64,000 nucleotides of DNA from Brevibacillus panacihumi W25. GTDB taxonomy: Bacteria > Bacillota > Bacilli > Brevibacillales > Brevibacillaceae. The notes below the pieces were generated by a model. It saw nothing but the letters and a program-made list of their open reading frames with translations. It ran no database searches and was not told where the DNA came from. The position numbers and the translations under genes are program-made. Shown piece by piece: positions 26,417 to 34,770 of this stretch. The stretch lies in contig NZ_KI629786.1 in assembly GCF_000503775.1 (NCBI RefSeq), positions 727,501 through 791,500 on the forward strand, read 5' to 3'. Position 1 is the stretch's first letter. Every line of letters starts with the position of its first letter.

Positions 26417-27461
26417 GTCACTGGTTCAGCCGCTGTTGGCTGTCTTCATCGGCTTGTTGACTGGTGCGGTGGTGATCGCTGCCGTCGGAGAGTCGATTAT
26501 CGGCACGTATCAAGAGTTGTGGAAGGGAGCATTCGGCAGCTTTTATTTTTTCTCTTCTACCCTGGCGCGCGCCACGCCGATCATGCTGATTGCCCTGGGG
26601 CTCGCATTGGCCTTTCGCGCAGGCGTCTTTAACCTGGGGGCAGAAGGACAAATGGTGCTCGGGGCGATCAGCGCGACGCTGGTAGCCATCTATCTGCCGG
26701 CACCGGGAATCGTGAAAATGCTCGCTGCTCTCGTGACGGGAATTGCCATGGGTGGTCTGTGGTCCTTGATGGCCGGGTATATGGAGGCGAAATTCCGCAT
26801 CCCTCTATTGATCTCCACGCTGCTGCTCAACTATATCGCGGTGCTGTTCGCCAGCTATCTGGTAACGGAACCCTTCCAGGACAAAGGCGGTTCAGCCGCG
26901 TTGGCGCAGACGGTCATGCTGGATAAAAGCATATGGCTTCCGAAGCTGTTCGCGGGAATGAGCGTGCATGCCGGCTTTCTCATCGCCTTGGCAGCGGCTC
27001 TCCTGCTGTTCTGGGTGCTGCGCTTCACGCCGTTTGGCTATGAAGTAAAGATGCTGGGGCAAAATCCGTTTTTTGCGCAGTACGGGGGGATACAGCGGAT
27101 TAAAGTGATGCTGACAGGGATGTTCGCCAGCGGCGCTTTTGCCGGGTTGGCCGGGACAGTAGAGGTGCTGGGTTCCCATTACCGTTTTGTCGACGGCGCC
27201 CTGACCGTTCCCAATTTCGCCTGGACAGGCCTGATGGCAACTCTCTTGGCCAACTCCAACCCGATTGGGGTCATCTTCACTTCCATTCTGCTGGCAGCTT
27301 TTCAGACCGGAGCCATGGGCGTGGAACGGAATACCGAAGTCCCTCTGGAACTGGCAAGCGTGATTCAGGCAGTACTCATCCTGTTTATCTCCGCCAAATT
27401 CAGTTACACCTGGTGGAAACAGCGGAAGAAGAAAGGGGGAAATACGCATGGAGTGGCTTGA
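26391..27461 (+). CDS. Nucleoside ABC transporter permease 1 (YufP/NupP-like)
   Basis: 356 residues, about nine membrane helices. Family motif: ALGLALAFRAGVFNLGAEGQ (about residue 85), plus LISTLLLNYIAVLFASYLV and GFAWTGL-type residues near LTVPNFAWTGLMATLLANSN. Partner of the following permease in a heterodimeric channel. It overlaps genes on both sides. Confidence 0.92.
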   Translation: MVAVKELCKSLVQPLLAVFIGLLTGAVVIAAVGESIIGTYQELWKGAFGSFYFFSSTLARATPIMLIALGLALAFRAGVFNLGAEGQMVLGAISATLVAIYLPAPGIVKMLAALVTGIAMGGLWSLMAGYMEAKFRIPLLISTLLLNYIAVLFASYLVTEPFQDKGGSAALAQTVMLDKSIWLPKLFAGMSVHAGFLIALAAALLLFWVLRFTPFGYEVKMLGQNPFFAQYGGIQRIKVMLTGMFASGAFAGLAGTVEVLGSHYRFVDGALTVPNFAWTGLMATLLANSNPIGVIFTSILLAAFQTGAMGVERNTEVPLELASVIQAVLILFISAKFSYTWWKQRKKKGGNTHGVA

Positions 27462-28350
27462 TTGGTCTCTCATCAGCTCGACGATTCGCATGGTAACCCC
27501 GATTCTTTTGGCTGCATTGGGTGGAGCGCTTTGTTCGCGCGTTGGCATTTTTAATGTAGGGCTTGAAGGGCTGATTCTGGTCGGCGCCTTTTCTGCAATC
27601 GTCGGGAACCATTTTACCGGCAGCCTGATCCTCGCCGTATTGATTGCTGCGGCAGCCAGTGTGTTGTTCTCCTTGCTGTTTTCTTACATGACGATCGGAT
27701 TGAAGGCCAATGAAATTGTCGTCGGGGTGGCGATCAACTTTTTGGCCTTGGGGATTACGACGTTTGCTTTGCGCGCTATCTTTGATGTGAAGGGCGCCTT
27801 TTACGACAAAGACATGGCGGGCTTGCCCCGTCTGGAGATTCCACTCATCCACGATATTCCTGTGGTATGCGAGATCATCTCCGGCCATTCTCCGTTGGTC
27901 TATCTGGCATTTCTGGCCGCTATTTTGCTCTACATTTTCCTGTATCGGACCGTGACGGGCTTTCGTGTCCTGGCAGTGGGGATGAATCCGGTAGCGGCAC
28001 GCAGTCTGGGGCTGAAGGCGACGCGCCTGCAGGTCATGGCGATTCTTTTGTGTGGTGTGCTGTGCGGTGTGGCGGGAGCTCAGCTTTCCCTGGGGCAGGT
28101 CACTATGTTTACTGAAGGCATGACGGCTGGACGCGGCTTTATCGCGCTCGTGGCAATGATGATGGGGCAGTCCCATCCGCTCGGCATTTTGGCGTCGAGC
28201 CTGCTGTTCGGCTTTATGGATGCGCTGAGCATTCGGCTGCAGGGCTTTTCCATTCCTACGCAGTTTACATCCATGCTGCCGTACGTGCTGACGATCGCCG
28301 CGATGTTTTTCCTGAAGGAGAAGAACAGGGGAGTTGGCAGCAATCAATAG
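27448..28350 (+). CDS. Nucleoside ABC transporter permease 2 (YufQ/NupQ-like)
   Basis: 300 residues, about nine membrane helices. The conserved block LAALGGALCSRVGIFNVGLE mirrors that of permease 1. ANEIVVGVAINFLALGITTF and GRGFIALVAMMMGQSHPLG are typical of this BMP-linked permease family. Its start lies 14 bp inside the previous gene. The next gene begins 40 bp downstream with its own AAAAGGAGG site. Confidence 0.92.
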   Translation: MEWLDWSLISSTIRMVTPILLAALGGALCSRVGIFNVGLEGLILVGAFSAIVGNHFTGSLILAVLIAAAASVLFSLLFSYMTIGLKANEIVVGVAINFLALGITTFALRAIFDVKGAFYDKDMAGLPRLEIPLIHDIPVVCEIISGHSPLVYLAFLAAILLYIFLYRTVTGFRVLAVGMNPVAARSLGLKATRLQVMAILLCGVLCGVAGAQLSLGQVTMFTEGMTAGRGFIALVAMMMGQSHPLGILASSLLFGFMDALSIRLQGFSIPTQFTSMLPYVLTIAAMFFLKEKNRGVGSNQ

Positions 28351-28389
28351 AAGTCGTCTGTAGGTGAGGGAAAAAGGAGGAAGAACAGC

Positions 28390-29052
28390 ATGAACAAGGC
28401 TGATCGCATCAAACAAATGAAGGTGCCGGCGGTCGATCCAGCGTTGGCAAAACGGCTTCCGCCCGGACAGGTGCTGACGGAGCGCTTTCCGATCCTGCAT
28501 GAAGGGGAAGTGCCGGAATACGACATGAAGACTTGGACGCTGCGGGTGTTCGGAGAGGTGGACCGGGAAGTAACTCTCAGCTACGAGGACATCCTGGCGA
28601 TGCCGCAAAAGACCGTGACTCGGGACATTCATTGCGTGACACGCTGGTCGCGCTTCGACAACGCCTTTACCGGGGTGGGCTTTCGCGACTTCATGCAGGC
28701 CATCGGAGTGGAGCCGCGCGGTTCTTATGTGATGCTGCATGGCGATCATGATTATACGGCCAATCTGGCTCTGAGCGATCTGGACCGCGACGATGTGCTG
28801 CTCGCCCACTCCTTCGAGGGGGAGAGACTGACGAGCAAGCATGGCTGGCCATTGCGCATGGTCGTGCCGCATCTCTACTTTTGGAAAAGCGTGAAGTGGC
28901 TGCGCGGAATTGAATTCATCACGGAAAACAAACCGGGCTTTTGGGAGCAGAACGGATTTCATATCAATGGCGATCCCTTCCTGGAGGAGCGTTTCTCCGG
29001 GGAAGCCCTGCCGATCCCAGAAGACGAGTGGGAGAGAAAGGAGTTTGATTAA
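28390..29052 (+). CDS. Sulfite-oxidase-like molybdenum-cofactor protein (YuiH-like)
   Basis: 220 residues of the oxidoreductase molybdopterin-binding fold. The Mo-ligand cysteine is in TRDIHCVTRWSRFDN (about residue 82). Later family features are GVGFRDFMQAIG, the pairing HGDHDYTANLALSDL, and PLRMVVPHLYFWKSVKWLRG. It lacks a Tat or Sec signal and the dimerisation domain of true sulfite oxidases, as in B. subtilis YuiH; substrate unknown. It lies within the SAM-controlled transporter operon, so an S-oxide or sulfite-type substrate is a reasonable guess, no more. Confidence 0.85.
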   Translation: MNKADRIKQMKVPAVDPALAKRLPPGQVLTERFPILHEGEVPEYDMKTWTLRVFGEVDREVTLSYEDILAMPQKTVTRDIHCVTRWSRFDNAFTGVGFRDFMQAIGVEPRGSYVMLHGDHDYTANLALSDLDRDDVLLAHSFEGERLTSKHGWPLRMVVPHLYFWKSVKWLRGIEFITENKPGFWEQNGFHINGDPFLEERFSGEALPIPEDEWERKEFD

Positions 29053-29053
29053 A

Positions 29054-29779
29054 TTGTTGACCAATCTGAAAGTAGATCCAGCTCAACTGCCCAAGCGAAT
29101 CATCGTGTGCGGCGATCCCAAGCGAGCAGCTTTGATCGCTTCCAAGCTGACCGATCATCGCAGCATCGGGGAAAACCGGGAATATCACAGCTACGCCGGA
29201 ACCTGGAAGGGAGTCGAAGTCGCCGTCGTCAGCCATGGCGTCGGTTCGCCGGGAGCGGCTGTGTGCTTCGAGGAGTTGGCAAAAGGCGGCGCGCAAGTGA
29301 TCATTCGCGTCGGGACTGCGGGCTCGTACCAGCAGCACATTACCCCGGGAAGTCTCGTGATCAGCTCATCCGTCGCGCGCCAGGACGGATTGACGAGCCA
29401 ATTGGTTCCCGCTGGATTCCCGGCTGTCGCCGACCGCCACGTAGTAGATGCATTGGTGCAGGCGGCCAAAAACCATGACGCAGACCTGAACGTAGCGGAA
29501 GGCATCACGCTGACACTGGACGTCTTTTACAACGGCGTGTTGGAGTTCCCGCACAAGCTGTATCAAAAGGCGGGGGTACTCGCCGTAGAGATGGAAAATT
29601 CAGCTCTGTTCGTCATTGCAGCACTCAGAGGGGTAAAAGCAGGCTCCATATTGGCGATAGACGGCTATGCCGACGCCGATCTTCTAGAAAGCTACAATCC
29701 GCATACAGACGTGATGGCAAAGGCGATTGAGGCGGAAGCGCTGATTGCGCTCGATGCGGTGATTCAGGTAGTAGTGTAA
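29054..29779 (+). CDS. Nucleoside phosphorylase (Udp/hexameric PNP family)
   Basis: About 241 residues of the nucleoside phosphorylase-I fold, which splits a nucleoside with phosphate into base and ribose-1-phosphate. Motifs: RIIVCGDPKRAALIASKL, VSHGVGSPGAAVCFEELAKG, VIIRVGTAGSYQQHITPGSL and AVEMENSALFVIAAL, holding the ribose-binding Met-Glu. Family members include uridine, purine and archaeal-type methylthioadenosine phosphorylases; the base cannot be told by eye. AGAAAGGAG lies upstream and several TTG codons follow, so the start (29054 or 29057) is uncertain. Its 3' end overlaps the convergent DinB gene by 16 bp. Confidence 0.85.
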   Translation: MLTNLKVDPAQLPKRIIVCGDPKRAALIASKLTDHRSIGENREYHSYAGTWKGVEVAVVSHGVGSPGAAVCFEELAKGGAQVIIRVGTAGSYQQHITPGSLVISSSVARQDGLTSQLVPAGFPAVADRHVVDALVQAAKNHDADLNVAEGITLTLDVFYNGVLEFPHKLYQKAGVLAVEMENSALFVIAALRGVKAGSILAIDGYADADLLESYNPHTDVMAKAIEAEALIALDAVIQVVV

Positions 29780-30315
29780 AGGTCTGCTAACGCTTTTTTC
29801 AAGCGATCCTGCTGCTGGAAATGATGGCGATAGTGCATCTCGACCAGCGCAAACCACTCCCTGGCATTCAATGCGCCGAAACCGGGATGCTGCACGTGAT
29901 GGCGGGACGTGCTGGCTTCCAGTCGCGGTGCCGTCTCCTTCAAGCGCTGCAGCACCGCTTGGAAGCCGCCGATGATTTGTTCCCTGCTCTCGGGCTGCGG
30001 GGGCGTATACTGCGGCGATGCAGGAACATGGATGCGAATCGGGGGAATCGAGCCTTGGGTGAAGACCTTTTCGCCCACCTCTGTTTTGCCATTTTGGACG
30101 GAAGCCGTCTCCTCGCTTGCCGTTAAGCATGCCTCTACATTGGCCAATTGCATGTAAAGCGCAGCATGGATCAGATGCAGGTACATTTGTCCAAGGGACC
30201 AGTCATCAATGCTTGCCTTCCACGTCAATTGGCGCATGTCCAGGGTGTCAAGTTCTGCAAGATAACGGTCCGTATGCTCCGTCACTTGCTTGATCATATC
30301 GTTTGGGTTCATCAT
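29764..30315 (-). CDS. DinB-family protein
   Basis: 183 residues of four-helix DinB/YfiT-like fold, often metal-binding. A first histidine lies in WSLGQMYLHLIHAALYMQLA and a second pair in ALVEMHYRHHFQQQDRLKKA. Members include bacillithiol/mycothiol-dependent transferases and many of unknown role. It stands close to bshB2-yojF of bacillithiol synthesis, but a terminator separates them. ATG at 30315 has AAAGGAG 9 nt upstream. Confidence 0.8.
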   Translation of the reverse strand: MMNPNDMIKQVTEHTDRYLAELDTLDMRQLTWKASIDDWSLGQMYLHLIHAALYMQLANVEACLTASEETASVQNGKTEVGEKVFTQGSIPPIRIHVPASPQYTPPQPESREQIIGGFQAVLQRLKETAPRLEASTSRHHVQHPGFGALNAREWFALVEMHYRHHFQQQDRLKKALADLYTTT

Positions 30316-30351
30316 CACTACCAGCTCCTTTTGTATGGTTAGCCCAAGTAT

Positions 30352-30390
30352 AAAAAAACGCTACTGACACCTGTATGTCAGTAGCGTTTT
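30352..30390 (-). terminator. Terminator of the yojF-bshB2-WYL operon
   Basis: A long stem, AAAACGCTACTGACA with TGTCAGTAGCGTTTT, has a loop of about 6 nt and ends in seven T on the minus strand. It overlaps the end of the WYL regulator gene. Confidence 0.88.
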
Positions 30391-31325
30391 CGCATTTTAT
30401 GAATTTCCTCGCGTACGCGGATGCGCAAGGAGTCAGGCTCCAGGACGGTGACATCTGCGCCCCATCCCAACACCCATCGCAGCAATTCATCAGGGTGATT
30501 GACACGAAAGCGGAGGAGCAAACCTTCTGGATGCTCCTCGATTGCCTCCATGAAAAAGTTATTCGATTCCTCGATCTTGTCGCGAATGCTGGCATCAGCA
30601 AGAATTCGTACGACTGTATTTCGGTTGTCTGGCGGTCTGTAGCGTTGCAGCTGGAAATTGTCTGGGAGGGTATAGCTCTCCTCCAGCAGGGTGAGTCCCT
30701 TCATGCGCGACAAACGGAAATGGCGAATGTCATGTCGCAGATCACAGTATGCGACCAGTGCCCACGAACCGTGGACCAGAACCAGGCCATAAGGGGCCAC
30801 CACACGAGTGCTCCTCCTGTTTCCATCTGCTTCCTGCATCTTTTTCTGATAGTGAAAACGAACCTTTTTTCTTTCCAGCAAAGCGCGACGCAAAGTTTCC
30901 AAAAAGGTGGCCTCTTCATTCGCCGTATCCCACCCGTTGGCCGCGATCAGTTTCATCGTGGAGCGGATGCGTGCCACATCTGCCCGGACATGCTGGGGCA
31001 GGATCGCTTCAATCTTTTTTTGCGCTGATTGTGCTTTGGCTCCATAGGCGGCATCGAATTTTTGCTCGATGAAATCCGCACCAATCAGCATCGCGACCGC
31101 TTCCTCTTCCGTGAAGTTGACGGGTGGCAAGAAATAACCGTCTACGAGCGAATAGCCGACACCAGGCGCTCCAATCACCGGCACGCCAGATTCGCTTAAT
31201 GCCTGGATATCCCGGTAGATGGTGCGCACGCTCGTTTCGTAGATGGCCGCCAGATCCTCGGCGCGCATGAGCCCCTTGCGCTGCAATTCAAGGACGATCG
31301 CCAGCATCCGATCGGTTTTATTCAT
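30378..31325 (-). CDS. YafY-type transcriptional regulator with HTH and WYL domains
   Basis: 315 residues. N-terminal HTH_11 domain: KGLMRAEDLAAIYETSVRTI, then YRDIQALSESGVPVIGAPG. The WYL ligand-binding domain follows (RVVAPYGLVLVHGSWALVAY and FRLSRMKGL), then a WCX tail. Such regulators bind small ligands or nucleic acid. ATG at 31325 overlaps the end of bshB2 by 8 bp, so the genes are co-transcribed; a link to thiol status is possible but unshown. Confidence 0.88.
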   Translation of the reverse strand: MNKTDRMLAIVLELQRKGLMRAEDLAAIYETSVRTIYRDIQALSESGVPVIGAPGVGYSLVDGYFLPPVNFTEEEAVAMLIGADFIEQKFDAAYGAKAQSAQKKIEAILPQHVRADVARIRSTMKLIAANGWDTANEEATFLETLRRALLERKKVRFHYQKKMQEADGNRRSTRVVAPYGLVLVHGSWALVAYCDLRHDIRHFRLSRMKGLTLLEESYTLPDNFQLQRYRPPDNRNTVVRILADASIRDKIEESNNFFMEAIEEHPEGLLLRFRVNHPDELLRWVLGWGADVTVLEPDSLRIRVREEIHKMRKRY

Positions 31326-31983
31326 GCGTTGACCAATGATACGTGTAATACCGCTCTGCCTCCAAAAAGTGGCGCAGTTCCGCATGCTGCTGATCGTCCT
31401 CGTATCTCTCCAGCATTTTGGCTGATTGCGTGTAGTGGGCCTTGATCGCATTCATTTTCTTGTCTGCGACGCTGCTGATATCGACCACGACATCGGGCTG
31501 GCCCAGCACCTCCAGATGATTGCTGGAAAAGGCCACACAGTACAGCTCAGGACGTTGTTGGAGCGGGATGCGTTCGAGCGCTTCGATGGTCGCCTCCGCC
31601 ATCGCTTCATGATCGGGGTGAACCGAGTGGCCCGGGTAATAGGTGTAGACGATGGTCGGCTGAATTTCCTGGACCACTTGATAGATCCGATCTACCATCG
31701 CTTGCCTGTCTTCAAATTCGACGGTTTTGTCATGATAGCCCATCAAGCGCAGGTCGCTGATGCCCAAATGCTTGCACGCCTCCTGCAGCTCCCGTTTGCG
31801 AATATGCGGCAGCGTTTCCCGGTTGGCCGTAATCGGGCTGCCCATCTGTCGTCCCATCTCTCCGAGAGTGCCGCACAGATACGTGATCGGTGTGCCGGCC
31901 TGGGCATGCAAAATGATGCTCCCGCCCAATCCAAAGGTCTCATCATCAGGGTGAGGGAATACTAATAAAACATGCGGTTTCAT
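31318..31983 (-). CDS. bshB2: BshB2, N-acetylglucosaminyl-malate deacetylase (bacillithiol synthesis)
   Basis: 221-residue PIG-L/LmbE zinc deacetylase; removes acetyl from GlcNAc-malate in bacillithiol synthesis. Zinc motif VFPHPDDETFGLGG at residue 8 and the second histidine motif in YYPGHSVHPDHEAMAEA (about residue 115). The ATG at 31983 overlaps the end of yojF (ATGA), the same yojF-bshB2 order as in B. subtilis. Confidence 0.92.
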   Translation of the reverse strand: MKPHVLLVFPHPDDETFGLGGSIILHAQAGTPITYLCGTLGEMGRQMGSPITANRETLPHIRKRELQEACKHLGISDLRLMGYHDKTVEFEDRQAMVDRIYQVVQEIQPTIVYTYYPGHSVHPDHEAMAEATIEALERIPLQQRPELYCVAFSSNHLEVLGQPDVVVDISSVADKKMNAIKAHYTQSAKMLERYEDDQQHAELRHFLEAERYYTYHWSTHE

Positions 31984-32351
31984 TCTTTTTCCCCGCTTTC
32001 TGTCCCGAATGGGGTGACACTTAGTTGAAAGGCAATCATCAGACGGCCTTCCTCGTCGTGGCCTGCCATGAGCAGAACGTTTTCCGTGCTGGCAGGATCC
32101 CAATCCGTCAAGCCCTCCGCATAGATCCAGCCATGCTCCATTTTCAGACCGACACGATAAGGCCCGTTGCCGGTAATCATTCCTCGCTCGAAGCGGACCA
32201 CCACGTTGCGCACGAATGAACCGACCGAGATGGTTTTTTCTCCCCGCAGGACGGCGTAGGAGCCATTGGTTGTCTCCAGATGGAGATAGACGTCACGGTT
32301 GCAAAAATGCTCAAGCAGCGGTTGTATCTTTTCTGGTGAAATCGGCTGCAT
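31980..32351 (-). CDS. yojF: YojF family protein (DUF1806)
   Basis: 123 residues. Recognised by sequence (HFCNRDVYLHLETTNGSYA, GPYRVGLKMEHGWIYAEGLT) and by its constant partner bshB2 immediately downstream. Soluble, no catalytic motif known. It is the first gene of the unit, preceded by GAGGAAAAACC. Confidence 0.88.
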   Translation of the reverse strand: MQPISPEKIQPLLEHFCNRDVYLHLETTNGSYAVLRGEKTISVGSFVRNVVVRFERGMITGNGPYRVGLKMEHGWIYAEGLTDWDPASTENVLLMAGHDEEGRLMIAFQLSVTPFGTESGEKE

Positions 32352-32428
32352 GGTTTTTCCTCCTCAGATGGATGGCTTCACTATCTTATTGTATCTTTTC
32401 ACTCCGTAAAAAGAAGATGCTATCGCAC

Positions 32429-32478
32429 TTTACAAAACCTACGAGATTTGTTAACAACGCCTTCACGTCCCCTTAACG
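32429..32478 (+). promoter_or_regulatory. Pho-box array upstream of the ugp operon
   Basis: TTAACA (32451), TTCACG (32462) and TTAACG (32473) are direct hexamers with exactly 5-bp spacers, an 11-bp period. A further TTTACA at 32429 is 22 bp (two periods) upstream, and the intervening position 32440 is degenerate. This matches the TT(A/C/T)ACA-N5 repeats bound by PhoP in Bacillus. It lies 54 bp before a small ORF and 263 bp before ugpC. Confidence 0.8.
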
Positions 32479-32531
32479 TCAGCAAGCTACCATGGGAAAT
32501 AACAAGTGAATGGTTCTAAAAGGGTAGAGAC

Positions 32532-32798
32532 ATGGAGAAACCCCTGACATCTTTTCCAAGCACTTCCTCCGGGAGGTTCTTTGGCAACGTCATGTCATGG
32601 GTTTTTGTGTTGCCGGCCAGTTCTGATGAGATCATGCTTGACCAATTGTCTGAATATAGTGGAGTAGACGAAAGCACGCTAGCGGCCTTGCTCGGTTTGA
32701 CATTCTACTGGCTCGAGATACAAAAGGAGGGATTCATGAGATGGCGAGAGTGGTACTTCAACATATTACCAAAACATTCCAAAGTCAAACGGTGGTAA
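32532..32798 (+). CDS. Small ORF between the Pho box and ugpC, uncertain
   Basis: 88 codons starting ATG after AAAAGGGTAGAG, ending 58 bp inside ugpC in another frame. The central residues (SSDEIMLDQLSEYSGVDEST) read like a real soluble segment, but I recognise no family. The last 20 or so codons overlap ugpC. It could be a small protein or a leader whose translation couples to ugpC; it could also be chance. Confidence 0.3.
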   Translation: MEKPLTSFPSTSSGRFFGNVMSWVFVLPASSDEIMLDQLSEYSGVDESTLAALLGLTFYWLEIQKEGFMRWREWYFNILPKHSKVKRW

Positions 32799-33805
32799 AA
32801 GGCATCGATCTGATCGTCCCCGACGGCTCCTTTACCGTCCTGGTAGGGCCGTCGGGTTGCGGGAAATCCACAACCTTGCGCATGATCGCGGGACTGGAAA
32901 GCGTGACCGACGGCCAAATCCAGATCGGCGACCAGATCGTCAACGATGTCCCGCCCGGAAAACGGGATGTGGCGATGGTGTTTCAAAACTATGCCCTCTA
33001 CCCCACGATGAATGTCTATGACAATATCGCCTACGGATTGCGAAATAGAGGGGTATCCAAAAAAGAATGCAAAGTGCTGGTAGACGAGATTGCGGAAATC
33101 GTCGGTTTGACTCCGTACCTGACACGCAAGCCTGCACAGCTCTCCGGAGGCCAACGACAGCGGGTAGCATTGGCGCGGGCGATGGTCAAAAAGCCAAAAG
33201 TTTTTTTAATGGACGAACCTCTCTCCAATCTGGACGCGAAGCTGCGCAATCAGATGCGTGTGGAGCTGACCAGCCTGCATAAGCAGCTGGGGAGTACGTT
33301 TATCTACGTCACCCATGACCAGGTGGAAGCGATGACGATGGGCGATCAGATCGTCGTGATGAGCGAAGGGAACATCATGCAGGTCGCAGCGCCGATGGAT
33401 TTGTACCAGGAGCCGGAAAATCTTTTCGTAGCTCAATTTATCGGCTCACCTGCCATGAATATCATCCCGGCGGAAAAAGATGTCCAGACCTTGTGGGGCT
33501 TCCGTCCGGAAAAAGCGTTTTTCCTGCCGGATTCAGGCTCAGACGCCTCATCAGAAAACAGGATTACCTTGCGTGGCAAGATCATCTCCCGGGAAATCCT
33601 CGGGGCGGACTCGCTTTTCTACGTAGATACCGAGAAAGGGCGGGTTGTGGTGAAGGTCGATACCGATCAAGCCGTCGACATTCCAACCGATTTGCGGGTC
33701 GGGGTACCGTTGGCACATCTTTATGCGTTTGACCGTGATACAGGGAAGCGTCTGCCGCGCAAGGAAGGACATGTTCTTTCATCCCCTGCGGGAGGGGTGG
33801 TTTGA
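32741..33805 (+). CDS. ugpC: UgpC-type ABC transporter ATPase
   Basis: 354 residues. Walker A GPSGCGKSTTLRM, Q-loop VFQNYALYPTMNVYDNIAYG, signature LSGGQRQRVALARAMV, Walker B VFLMDEPLSNLDAKL and H-loop VTHDQVEAMTMGD, then a C-terminal TOBE regulatory domain. It powers import by the following UgpA/UgpE permease. AGGAGG lies upstream of the ATG. Such MsmX/UgpC ATPases can serve several transporters; here it is encoded with its own. Confidence 0.93.
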   Translation: MARVVLQHITKTFQSQTVVKGIDLIVPDGSFTVLVGPSGCGKSTTLRMIAGLESVTDGQIQIGDQIVNDVPPGKRDVAMVFQNYALYPTMNVYDNIAYGLRNRGVSKKECKVLVDEIAEIVGLTPYLTRKPAQLSGGQRQRVALARAMVKKPKVFLMDEPLSNLDAKLRNQMRVELTSLHKQLGSTFIYVTHDQVEAMTMGDQIVVMSEGNIMQVAAPMDLYQEPENLFVAQFIGSPAMNIIPAEKDVQTLWGFRPEKAFFLPDSGSDASSENRITLRGKIISREILGADSLFYVDTEKGRVVVKVDTDQAVDIPTDLRVGVPLAHLYAFDRDTGKRLPRKEGHVLSSPAGGVV

Positions 33806-34746
33806 TGCGCAAAGCTGTGACTGCAGCGGACGGGACGGTGGTGCGGAAGCAAGCAGGACGCAGCCATCTCCAGGTTTGGCTCGAACGCATGCGACCCTAT
33901 CTGTATATTGCGCCTGCCCTGACGTTTTTCTTTCTGTTTTTTCTCTTTCCGATCGGCTATGTCATCTATCTTTCCTTCTTTGATTGGAGCTTGTTGAACC
34001 TCGAGGAGATGGATTGGGTCGGGATCGAAAATTTTACAGAGTTGTTGGCGGAAGCTGATTTTCATCAGGTTTTGGGAAACTCCCTTCTCTATACAGTCTC
34101 TACTGTGTTCCTGGGCATTCTTCTCTCCTTTTTTCTGGCGCTTTGGCTCAATCGAAGCGCGAGGGTGTACGGCATCATCCAGGCGGCAGTCTTCAGCCCC
34201 CATATTATCTCCCTGGTGTCTATCGCGATGCTGTGGATGTGGCTGATGGACCCCCAGTACGGGCTGCTGAACGCTTTGCTGGAAATGGTAGGACTGCCGG
34301 GCTATACCTGGCTGGCCGACCCCAAAAGCTCCCTGATGTCTCTGGTTCTGGTCAGCATCTGGAAAAGCGTGGGCTACAACACCATCGTATTTATCGCCGG
34401 CTTGCAGAGCATTCCGCGAGACATCTACGAGGCGGCAGAGCTGGATCACTCTCCCTGGTGGCGGACCTTGACGAGACTGACGATCCCGATGCTTTCCCCG
34501 ACGCTGTTTTTCCTGCTGGTGATCAACACGGTCTCTTCCTTCCAGGTTTTTGACACGATTTACGTAATGACGCAGGGGGGGCCGGTCAACAGTACCAATA
34601 TGCTGGTCTTTTACATCTACGAGCAAGGAATGGATTTCTACAATGGCGGTGCGGCTTCCGCAGCTTCTGTCATCCTGCTGGTGCTGGTCGGAATCCTGAC
34701 GCTTCTGCATTTCCGGGTCATGGGGAAGCGGGTTCACTATCAATAA
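33805..34746 (+). CDS. ugpA: UgpA-type ABC permease
   Basis: 313 residues with six membrane helices. The permease EAA loop is IYEAAELDHSPWWRTLTRLT. Its ATG overlaps the ugpC stop (TGATG), with GGAGGGG upstream. MalF/UgpA family, forming the channel with UgpE for glycerol-3-phosphate or its diesters. Confidence 0.92.
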   Translation: MRKAVTAADGTVVRKQAGRSHLQVWLERMRPYLYIAPALTFFFLFFLFPIGYVIYLSFFDWSLLNLEEMDWVGIENFTELLAEADFHQVLGNSLLYTVSTVFLGILLSFFLALWLNRSARVYGIIQAAVFSPHIISLVSIAMLWMWLMDPQYGLLNALLEMVGLPGYTWLADPKSSLMSLVLVSIWKSVGYNTIVFIAGLQSIPRDIYEAAELDHSPWWRTLTRLTIPMLSPTLFFLLVINTVSSFQVFDTIYVMTQGGPVNSTNMLVFYIYEQGMDFYNGGAASAASVILLVLVGILTLLHFRVMGKRVHYQ

Positions 34747-34770
34747 AGGAAGGAAAGGAGAGAGAACTGG

